Source: Chara braunii (taxonomy: Eukaryota > Streptophyta > Charophyceae > Charales > Characeae). From it: a DNA stretch of 41,228 nucleotides. The notes under the pieces are model-generated. The model had not been told where the DNA came from. It did no database searches and was given only the letters and a program-made list of their open reading frames with translations. The translations under genes and the position numbers were made by a program. This document shows positions 31,646 to 40,879 of the stretch, piece by piece. The number at the start of each line of letters is the position of its first letter. The stretch's first letter is position 1. Where the stretch lies: positions 806,555 through 847,782 of the forward strand of contig BFEA01000568.1 in assembly GCA_003427395.1 (NCBI GenBank), given 5' to 3'.

Positions 31646-32880
31646 ATTAAGACAAAGGTGAAGGAGACCACGCTTGCGAGCCAATGGAGGAAGTCCCCAA
31701 GTCGAAGCAGCATTCTGTAGGGATTGTCACAACCCTCGAAGAAGCCGCATATGTCTTGACAATTCTCCTCCCATTCCATGAGACAACACCCTTCTCTTCT
31801 CCCTCGCGACAAGCCGACCTCTCTCCACAAAACCTGCGAGTGAAGAGTGAGAGTGATACATAAAAAAACTTTGCCTTCAAAAGAAAACAAATTCTCCTCC
31901 ATTCGGCATGCTAGCCTGCAACATCGACTAAATGAAGGACAAAGTTGCGAGATGGCACATTGTGTTTTCAAAAGCAGAAGCACCAAGTGACGTTATTGTT
32001 TCATCGCTCTCGCCATGTGATCTCTCATAGTGAAACTTTTGCAATTAGTCACCGTCTGCCACAACAGCAGAAGACTGCAATGCTACCTCAGCGTCGACGT
32101 GGCAATATGGCCAAATAGCATGTGTGCATGCATACACGGTCCGCCACGCCCACACTCCAACCACCATTGCACACATACATCACCAACGACGCCTGCACAA
32201 CCGCCAACAACGAGCACAAACTCCACTAGAAGTTCATGCCCATGCTGCCAATAGCAGCCGCTTGCCCCGCCTGGCGTGTCTGTGCGCTCTGCCAGTTGTG
32301 CACGCTCCCTACCCCCACCCACTACACATGCGTGCCCGCTAGAAATGTATGTGCCCCCCCCTAGAAGCCCGCGTCCATACTAGCAATAGTGCACGCGTCC
32401 CTCGATCAGCAGAAGTGTGTCATATCAACAACGCTTCTATCGTCATCGCGTCCTGCGCCATATCGCCCCTCTTCATCGTATTCTACCAGGTCCCTACGAC
32501 TTTTGTTGAGTCGACTCTATATGTCCTACGAGGAACCCTATCGTCTTCCAAGTTTATTCATTTTCCGTTCCTTTTTCACCTTTCTTATTCCTTCTTCACT
32601 ATGACCGCATTTTTTTGACAAATGTGCATGCGAAATGGTTGCCAGCTCCTTTTCCTACGATTTCTGTAATGGTGTGTCCTTTAAATTCATAAACACTCAA
32701 AATTTGACGAAAGGTAAGTCACATCCAATAAGGATATGTGGTCTTAGAGGTAATCGTTGGGTTACCTCATGGAGACTGATCGATCTTGGGTATGGAAGAT
32801 TAAAAATTAAGGCCTACAGTGCACTTGGTCGCCAAATAAATCAGAAACAACCCTCATGGGCATGTGCTACCGATCACACG

Positions 32881-32901
32881 TGACACGCGCACACACACAC
32901 A

Positions 32902-32971
<70 letters not shown>

Positions 32972-33007
32972 CACACACAAGGGAAAAAAAAAAAAAAAAA
33001 AAAAAAA
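32881..33007. repeat. (CA)n tract followed by (A)n
   Basis: CA dinucleotides with rare AA interruptions run to about 32978, then GGG and an A run to 33007. This forms the outer part of the left LTR-like repeat. Confidence 0.95.
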
Positions 33008-33222
33008 ACTCGTTTTATGTTTGTTTGTTTTTCACTTGTTGTTTGTTCTCCCTCTAATCTTCTTCTAAGCATTTTTGCTTACCCAACTAAGCATCCTTAA
33101 GTAGTGCCAAACAGTCAGTGGTTCCTCGTTTGGAGCGCCTACTACACTCTTATGGGCGCCACTCGGTTCGGGATGTCTTTTTAGCCTGTAGGTGATGACG
33201 GATGTTTGTCGGAGTGACTCTC

Positions 33223-33268
33223 TAGCTAAGTGGATGGTGAGAACCAACAGTCTGCAGGGTTCAATTGT
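33223..33268 (+). promoter_or_regulatory. tRNA-like A and B boxes in left LTR
   Basis: TAGCTAAGTGG (33223-33233) fits the type 2 RNA polymerase III box A. GGTTCAATTGT (33258-33268) fits box B except its last two bases. Start-to-start spacing is 35 nt, shorter than the roughly 44 nt of a tRNA. No cloverleaf closes around them. Confidence 0.5.
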
Positions 33269-33810
33269 GATGTGAGTAGGTCATGTGCTGCTTTGCTCCG
33301 TGTTGCATGTGTGGACGTCCTTGTCTGCGCTCCGTTGCTGCCCTGCTCTCTGTCCCGCTTGCTTCGCGTATGGCTCTCTGCGAATTGGTGTGCTCGCTGC
33401 GTGGTGTGGTCATGTTGTTGGTGTTGCCTTGCGCATCGCTGCTTCGTTGTCGTGCTGCTCATCCGCTGGTCGTGCCTTCCGTGTTTGCTGCTTGTGTGCT
33501 CTGTACGTTGGTTGCCTTGTTGCTGGTGCCCTGTGCTCCGCTCCACAACTGTCAAGCTGCTGGTCCGCTCGCCCTGTCGTCCCTTGCAGTGTGGTTGCCC
33601 TGCTTGTGTTGCCTTATGCTTCACTGCATGGTTACCGCGTTGCATGTCTTGCATGCCATGTCGTTCCTTGCAGTCGTTTTTGGCGTTGTGCAGCCGTGTT
33701 GCCTCTACTGTGCTGCCAGGTGCTCCACAGGGTTGTTGTCCGCTGCTATGTTCCGCTTGAGGAACAAGGGTCAAAGGGTTCATGACCCAAACCATCAAAT
33801 ACAGAGATTT

Positions 33811-33870
33811 CGCATATTGTCGAGGGTTCAGCCTCTTGATGAGTCGGTGGAACTCCGACGAAACAGTCTA
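33811..33870 (+). ncRNA. Type III hammerhead ribozyme, left LTR (mutated core)
   Basis: A GTC cleavage triplet ends at C33821. Stem I is GAGG (33822-33825) with CCTC (33832-33835), all Watson-Crick. The core reads TTGATGA at 33836-33842 where CUGAUGA is required, so position C3 is U. Stem II is a perfect GTCGG/CCGAC (33843-33847 and 33855-33859) with a 7-nt loop, then GAAA at 33860-33863. Stem III pairs four bases next to the core (GTTA side with CAG(T) side, one G-U) and then has a mismatch. The C3 change is expected to abolish or strongly reduce cleavage. Confidence 0.85.
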
Positions 33871-34293
33871 TCATCATCAATTTTTTTTTTTTTTTCGCTC
33901 TTTGTTTTTTTCAACATAGTACTTGTACTATGTGTCTTTTCCCTTGCTTTTTTGTGTTGTTTGTCTGCCCACCCGCCTCCCCCATTTCCTCCACCCTATG
34001 TGCCTTGCAACTGCTTGTTGTCCAATGCCTTGTTATCTCACCATTATTCGCCCTAATGTGTTTTCTCTTGGTGGCCTTCGCATGACATTCCATGGGCATC
34101 TCTGATGGGCACAAGTTAACATATCGGCTAGGAGTAAAATGAATTGGTGATCGATTCGGTTTTGTCTACAGATTCGATAGTCAAGAATATAAAATTTTAT
34201 CTTGGTTCGGTGAAACATACTAGTGTCGTTCCCGGATATTTGGGTTGTTCTAACTTGCATATTGCTTGTTTGTTTTTATTCACACACATATAC

Positions 34294-34668
34294 GGGTCAG
34301 AGCCTTTATACAATGGATGGGGTAGATTCCCAACCTGACAGTGCTACCTATAAGTACAAATCCCTCATGACATTCTTGATATTTATTGACTTCGCTCTCT
34401 AGAGCTACGCCCTCGTTAACCTCACATAACCTCTCTTCTCTCCAAATGTCTCGAGTTCCACATGGCTTACCCAAAGCGAATGCTTCTCCCATGTGAACAA
34501 AGGCCAACGTTTTTCGTGAAGTACATACTCGTTGCTTTGTTGGCATCAGTTGCGTATGTGTTTATCTGTTTGTGTGTGCGGAGTCATGGGGCACGGGGCT
34601 CAATGGCCTAGTGTCCAGGACACTAGTCGATCCGACCTTTCCTCATGGAGGGATAGGGGAGGGATACA
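34294..34668 (+). other. Retrozyme internal region with PBS-like start and polypurine tract
   Basis: Immediately after the left repeat comes GGGTCAGAGCC (34294-34304). It shares TCAGAGC with the initiator-Met-tRNA primer-binding site of many plant LTR elements, but lacks the perfect TGG start. The centre has no domain. Near the end is a perfect 19-nt palindrome CTAGTGTCCAGGACACTAG (34608-34626). The segment closes with the purine tract GGAGGGATAGGGGAGGGA (34647-34664) and TACA before the right repeat. It is too short to encode gag or pol. Confidence 0.55.
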
Positions 34669-34911
34669 TGCACACACACACACACAATCAGTTTTATATT
34701 TGTCTGTTTTCCACTTGTTGTTTGTCCTCCCTCTGATCTTTTTCTAAGTATTTTTGCTTACCCAACTGAGCACCCTTAAGTAGTTCCAAACAGTCGGTGG
34801 TTCCTCGTTTGGAGTGNCTACTGCACTCTTATGGGGGCCGCTCAGTTCAGGATGTCTGTGCTGCCTGTAGGTGATGACGGATGTTTGTCGCAAATTGTCA
34901 GAGTGACTCCA

Positions 34912-34957
34912 TGGCTCAGTGGGTGGTGGGAACCAACAGTCTACGGGGTTCAATCGT
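34912..34957 (+). promoter_or_regulatory. tRNA-like A and B boxes in right LTR
   Basis: TGGCTCAGTGG (34912-34922) is a good box A. GGTTCAATCGT (34947-34957) is box-B-like. The spacing is again exactly 35 nt, matching the left repeat. The two copies differ in sequence but keep the consensus positions of box A. Confidence 0.5.
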
Positions 34958-35514
34958 GATGTGAGTAGGTCATGTGCTGCTTTGCGCCGTGTTGGATTTG
35001 TGGACGTCCTGGTATGCACTCCGTTGCTGCCCTGCTGCCTGTCCCGCTTGCTTCGTGTGTGGCTCTCTGTGAATTGTTGTGTTCGTTGTGTGGTGTGGTC
35101 GTGTTGTTGGTGTTGCCTTGCGCTTCGCTGCTTCGCTGCCGTGCTGCTCATCCGCTGGGCGTGCCTTCCGTGTTTGCTGCTTGTATGCCCTGTAGGTTGG
35201 TTGCCTTGTTGTTGGTGCCTTGTGTTTCGCTCCACGGTTGTCGAGCTGCTGGTCCGCTCGCCCTGTCGTCTCTCGGAATGTGGTTGCCCTGCTTGCGTTG
35301 CCTTATGCTTCACTACATGGTTACCGTGCTGCCTGTCCTTCATGCCATGTCGTTCCTTGCAGTCGTTTTTTGCGTTGTGCAGTCGTCTTGCCTCTACTGT
35401 GTTGCCTGGTGCTCTATAGCGTTGTTGCCCGCTGCTATGTTCCGCTTAGGGACAGTCTGCCTTCAACAAGGGTCAAACGGTTCATGACCCAAACCATCAA
35501 ATGCGGAGATTCCT

Positions 35515-35572
35515 CAGATTGTCGGGGGTTCAGCCTCCTGATGAGTCGGTGCAACTCCGACGAAACAGTCTG
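35515..35572 (+). ncRNA. Type III hammerhead ribozyme, right LTR (intact)
   Basis: All core elements are present. Stem III is CAGATTG (35515-35521) with CAGTCTG (35566-35572), seven pairs with one G-U, and the U35522-A35565 pair closes it. The cleavage triplet is GTC with cleavage expected after C35523. Stem I is GGGG (35524-35527) with CCTC (35534-35537), loop GTTCAG. CTGATGA is at 35538-35544. Stem II is GTCGG (35545-35549) with CCGAC (35557-35561), loop TGCAACT. GAAA is at 35562-35565. The arrangement with stem III open makes it type III, the type found in plant retrozymes. Confidence 0.95.
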
Positions 35573-36020
35573 TTATCATCAATTTTTATTTTTTTTTGCT
35601 CTTTGGTTTTCAACATAGTACTTGTACTATATGCCTTTTCCCTTACTTTTTTGTGTTGTTTATTTGCCCATCCGCCTCCCCCATTTCCTCCACCCTATGT
35701 GCCTTGCAAAGGCTTGTTGTCCAATGCCTTGTTGTCTCACCATTGTTCGCCCTACTGTGTTTTCCATTGGTGGCCTTCGCATGACATTCCATGAGCATCT
35801 CTGATGGGCATCTTGGCTAGAAGGAGTAAAGTGCATTGGTGATCGAGTCGGTTTTGTCTACAGAGTTGATAGTTAAGAATATCATATTTTGTCTTGGTTT
35901 CGTGAAACGTACTAGTGTCGTTCCCAGCTATCAGGGTTGTTCTAACGTGCATATTGCTTGTTTGTTTTTATTCACACACACACACACATACACACATATA
36001 CCATGTCACACAAATATTGT

Positions 36021-39000
36021 ACTCTAGTCTACTCTACTCTACTCTATGACACTCTACGAAACTCTTTTGTACTCTATGACACTCTACGACACTCTACGAC
36101 ACTCTACAAAATTTTACTCTACTCTCCTCTACGACACTCTAATCTACTCTAATCTGCTCTATGACACTCTATAAAACTCTACTGTACTCAACTATATGAC
36201 ACTCTACAACACTCTACTCTACTATACTTGACTCTACTCCACTCTACTCTGTTGTACTCTACCCACTCTACTTTACTCTACTTTTCTCTACGACACTCCA
36301 CTACTCTACTTTATGACACTCTACTCTGCGACACTCTACTCTATTATACTCTACTCTACTCTATTCTACAACAATCTACTCTACGATATTCAACGACACT
36401 CTACTTTACTCTATGACACTCTACGTCACTCTATGTCACTCTACGTCACTCTACTCTACTCTACGTCACTCTACTCTACTCTACTCTACTCTATTCTACT
36501 CTACTCTACTCTACTCTACTCTACTCTACTCTACGCTACTTTACTCTACTTTACTCTACTCTACTCTACTCTACTCTACTCTACTCTACTCTACTCTACT
36601 TTGCGACACTCTACTCTACGACATTCTACTCTGCGACACTCTACTTTGCGGCACTCTATTCTATTTTACTTTATTCTACTCTACTCTACGACAATCTACT
36701 TTACGATACTCAACGACACTCTACTCTACTCTATGACACTCTACGATCCTCTACTGTACTCTACAACACTCCATGTCACTCTATGTCACTCTACGTCACT
36801 CTACTCTACTCTACTCTACTCTACTCTAATCTACTCTACTATACCCTACTCTACTCTACTCTACTCTACTCTACTCTACTCTACTCTACTCTACTCTACT
36901 CCACTCTACTCGACTCTACTCTACTCTACTCTACTCTACTCTACTCTACTCTACTCTACTCTACTCTTTACTCTACTCTACTCTACTCTACTCTACTTTA
37001 CTCTACTCTACTCTACTCTACTCTACTCTACTCTACTCTACTCTACTCTACTCTACTCTACTCTACTCTACTCTACTCTACTCTACTCTAGTGTACTCTA
37101 CTCTACTGTACTCTACTCTACGACACTTTACGACACTCTGCTCTATTGTACTCTACGACATTCTACTCTACTCTATGACACTCTACAAGACTGTATTATA
37201 CTCTAGGACACTCTATGACACCTTATGACACTCTATAAAATTGTGCTCTATTCAACTCTACTAAACTCTACTCACCTCTACTCACCTCTACGACACTCTA
37301 CGACACTTTGCTGTAATCTACAGTACTTTACTATACTATACATTACTCTACGATACTGTACTTTACTCTACGACATTCAATGACATTCTGGTCTACTTTA
37401 CTTTACTCTACTCTGTTGTACTCTACCTAGCTATTCTACTCTTGTCGACGACACTCTACTCACTCTATGACACCTTACTCTATGATACTCTACTCTACTC
37501 TACTACGACACTCTACGACACTTTGCTCTACTTTAGTCTACTCTGCGACACTCTACTTTGTTCTAATCTACGACAATCTGCTCTACGATACTCTACTCTA
37601 CCGTACTCTACTCTACGATACTCTAATTTACCACGTCACTCTACTGTAATCTACTGGACGACACTCAACGACACTCAACGATACTTAACGACACTCAACG
37701 AAACTCAACGATACTCAACGATACTCAACGACGCTCAACGACACTCAACGACACTCTACTCTACTCTATGACACTATATGACACTCTACTGTGCTCTACG
37801 ACACTCTACGATACTCTACGTCACTCCACGTCACTCTACTCTATTCTACTCTACTCTACTCAACTCTATTGTAATCTACTTTATCTACTACACTTTACTC
37901 TACTATATAGTCTACTCTACTCTAAGACATTATACTCTACTCTATGAACCTCTATGGCAATCTACGACACTCTACAACACTTTATGTTACTCTACGACAC
38001 TCTGCGACAATCGACTCTACTCTACTATACGACACTCTACTCTATTGTACTCTACTTTATTTTGCTTTACTCTACTCTACTCTACTCTACTCTACTCTAC
38101 TCTACTCTACTCTACTCTACTCTACTCTACTCTACTCTACTCTACTCTACTCTACTCTGCTTTACCCACTTTACTCTACTCTACTCTACTCTACAACACT
38201 CTACTCTATTCTACTCTAAGACACTCTACAACACTCTACTCTACGACACCTTAGTCTACTCTACGAGACTCTATGAGACTCTACGACACTTTACCATACT
38301 TTACGACACTGTACTTTACTCTACTCAACGACACTCTACTCCACTCTACTCTACTCTATGATAATGTACTCCACTCTACGATAATCTACTCTAATATATT
38401 GTACGACACTTTATGACATTCTACTCTACTTTACAACAATCTACTCTACTATACACTACTATACTTTATGACACTTTACTCGACTCTACCGCGTATACTC
38501 TACTGTACTCTACTCTACTCTACTCCACTGTACTTCACTCTATTCAACGCTACTCTAATCTACTCTACGACACTCTATGACACTCGACTCTACTCTAATA
38601 TACTGTATTCTACGACACTCTACTCTACTCTACAACACTCTTTGACAATCTACTTTACTCTACCGCACTCTACGACACTGTACTTTACGACACTCTTATG
38701 ACACTCTTATGACACTCTTATGACACTCTACTCTACTATACTTTACTCTACGACACCCTACGATAGTCTACTCTACTCTACTCTACGACACTCTACTTCA
38801 TTTTACTCTACTCTGTGACACTCTACTCTACTCCACTCTACTCCACTCTACTCTACTCTACTCTACTCTACTCTACTCTACTCTACTCTACTTTACTCTA
38901 CTCTACTCTACTCTACTCTACTCTACTCTACTAAACTCTACTCTACTCTACTCTACTCTTAGACTACTCTATTCTACTCTACTCTACTCTACTCTACTCT

Positions 39001-40215
39001 ACTCTACTCTACTCTACTCTACTCTATTCTACTTTACTCTACTCTACTCTACTCTATTCGACACTATTGTATGACAATCTACTCTGCGATACTCTACTCT
39101 ACTCTATGACAGTTTACTCTCCTTTATTACACTCGATTGTTATTTACTCGACGACACTCTACTCCACTCTATTGTACTTTATCGTAATCTATTGTACTCT
39201 CCTCTACTTTACTCTACTTTACTCTACTCTACTCTACTCTACTCTACTCTACTCTACCCTACTCTACTCTACTCTACAACAATTTACTCTGTGTCAATCT
39301 TCTCGACTCACTCTACTCTATGACATGTTGCTCTCCTCTATGACACTCTGCTCTACAACACTCTACTCTACGACACTCTACGACACTCTACGGTACTCTA
39401 TGACACTCTACTCTACCCTACTCTATGACACTCTAGTCTACTTTACGATAGTCAACAACACTCTACTCTACTATACCCTACTCTACAACACTCTATTATT
39501 ATCTAGTGTATGACACTCTACTCTACTCTACTCTACTTCACTCTACTCCACCCTACAGTATGACACTCTACTCTACTCTACTCTACTCTGTGACACTCTA
39601 CGACACTCAACGACACTCAACGACACTCTACTCTACTCTACTCTATGACACTCTACGACACTTAACGACACTCAACGACACTCTACTCTACTCTACTGTA
39701 CTATACTATATTGCACTTCACTCTATTCTACTATACTACACTTTGCTTTATTTTACTGTACGACACTCTTCTCTACTCTACTCGATGACATTTTACTCTA
39801 CCCTACTCGACGACATTTTATTCTACTGTACTCTACTCCACGACACTCAACGACACTTTACGACACTCTTCTCCACTCTACGACACTCTACTTTATTCTA
39901 CGACTCTCTACTGTACTCTACTCTACTGTACAACACTCTACTCTACTCTACTCTACTCTACGACACTCTACTCTACGACACTCTACTCTACTCTACGACA
40001 TTCTAGTCTATGACAATCTACTCTATTCTACTCTACTCTACTCTACTCTATTCTACTTTACACTACTCTACTTTATTCTACTCTACTCTACTCTACTCTA
40101 CTCTACTCGACTCGACTCGACTCGACTCGACTTTACTCTACTCTACTCTGCTCTACTCTACGGAGTCTACTCTACTCTACTGTACTATACTCTGCGACAG
40201 TCTCCTCTACTCTAT
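36021..40215 (+). repeat. 4.2-kb degenerate (CTCTA)n satellite
   Basis: A pentanucleotide CTCTA on the plus strand forms nearly the whole segment. Pure runs include about 36466-36600, 36790-37090, 38060-38160, 38820-39060 and 40020-40105. They alternate with stretches where CGACA or TGACA replaces every second unit, giving a 10-bp period CTCTACGACA. A CGACACTCAA variant dominates 37665-37755. Because the unit length is not a multiple of three, all plus frames give the same LLYST-type repeat. None of these frames is a gene. Confidence 0.97.
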
Positions 40216-40879
40216 TGTATTTTTTTTACTGTGTCTGTGCACCACCCAAGGGTTGTTCATGGTGTTGTATGTTGGTTCTGGGTTCCACATGGGTTGCTTG
40301 GGGGGGTCGGTCTTAGGTGTTCTGTTGATCTCCCTAGTCTGGCATATCATCCGTTCATTCCATTTCCGCTGGTCGTTCACATGGTAGAGTCATTCGATTA
40401 TATGTTACAAGGTCACGGGCTCGAGCTTGGTTTAGTCCTTGGGGGGGGTCCATGTCCAACTCGTTGCCGTTACATTTCCATGCATCGATTTACAGAGCAC
40501 ACACAACCTTTGGGCATACATACTTAGCTTGCGAACTATACATGGCCTACGGGCCACATACACAAGTTTCCACACATGGTGCTAATTGTACATCTAGCCT
40601 TCAGATATATACACATAGATTGCGAACTATACAACTATCAGACTGGGGGGGTCTATCACTGGGTAGGGTCTAGTATCGTAGTAGGTGCGAGGCTGGTCAC
40701 CGAAGTTCGTACTGATATTCGGATAGAACTGTCTAGTGACTTAGGCTTAGACCCTAGGCTAAGGGTAGGGTATAAGTCGCTTGGGCTAGTCCGAGTTCCG
40801 CCTAGCCTTGGGTAAGCTAGGAAAGGATGGTAAGAATGCTTCAATGAGTGCTGCCCTGTCTGAACCTAGGGCCTAGAGT
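40216..40879. other. Unassigned DNA leading into family C
   Basis: No gene is supported. TTGCGAACTATACA occurs twice (near 40528 and 40619). TATCACTGGGTAGGG near 40650 weakly resembles a box A, similar to GTGGGTAGGG in the head at 24370-24455, but no box B can be placed with confidence. Confidence 0.45.

Larger units (their letters stand above)
30170..32880. other. Unassigned, partly AT-rich DNA
   Basis: No gene is supported. It contains a 104-bp tandem duplication near 30631-30838, an AT-rich tract (30820-31040), pyrimidine-rich and purine-rich tracts (31130-31270 and 31360-31450), and a GAT-rich minisatellite annotated separately. The frames on both strands carry no known domain. Confidence 0.5.
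32881..34293 (+). repeat. Left (5') LTR-like repeat
   Basis: It begins TGACACGCGCACACAC and extends a long CA tract and a 26-nt A run (about 32982-33007) absent from the other copy. It ends at CACACATATAC, shared with the right copy. It contains tRNA-like A/B boxes at 33223 and 33258 and a hammerhead at 33811-33870. Frames of 257 codons (plus) and 190 codons (minus) are open through the TGCTGC-rich centre, but plus-strand homology to the right copy is broken by indels. Confidence 0.75.
32881..36001 (+). mobile_element. Candidate LTR retrozyme (hammerhead-bearing non-autonomous LTR retrotransposon)
   Basis: Two direct repeats, about 32881-34293 and 34669-36001, each start in or next to a TG-led CA tract and share the same order of landmarks. 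These are CACTTGTTGTTTGT, GGTGATGACGGATGTTTGTC, an A/B-box pair, a GC/TG-rich block, CATGACCCAAACCATCAAAT, a hammerhead motif, TTCAACATAGTACTTGTACT, and GTTTTTATTCACACACA. A 375-bp internal segment separates them. It ends in an 18-nt purine-rich tract four bases before the TG of the second copy, as a polypurine tract should. It has no gag or pol. Plant LTR retrozymes are known to have exactly this layout, with a type III hammerhead in each LTR. No target duplication is identifiable, so a tandem segmental duplication between CA tracts remains the alternative. Confidence 0.7.
34669..36001 (+). repeat. Right (3') LTR-like repeat
   Basis: It starts TGCACACACAC at 34669 and follows the left copy landmark by landmark, ending with a longer CA tract and CACACATATAC. 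It holds A/B boxes at 34912 and 34947 and an intact hammerhead at 35515-35572. Plus-strand frames of 171 and 132 codons and a minus frame of 199 codons (34744-35343) are shadows of the same GC/TG-rich block. One n lies at 34817. The CTCTA satellite starts about 20 bp beyond its end. Confidence 0.75.

Noticed and set aside
33283-34056. 257-codon Cys/Leu-rich membrane protein gene in the left LTR
   Set aside because: The equivalent frame in the right LTR is broken, the sequence is TGCTGC-rich, and it overlaps the hammerhead. I treat it as non-coding.
36228-40387. Long Leu-Tyr-Ser-Thr-rich reading frames of up to 297 codons
   Set aside because: They are translations of the CTCTA pentanucleotide, which gives the same repeat in every plus frame and rarely a stop. 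There is no domain, start context or frame preference.
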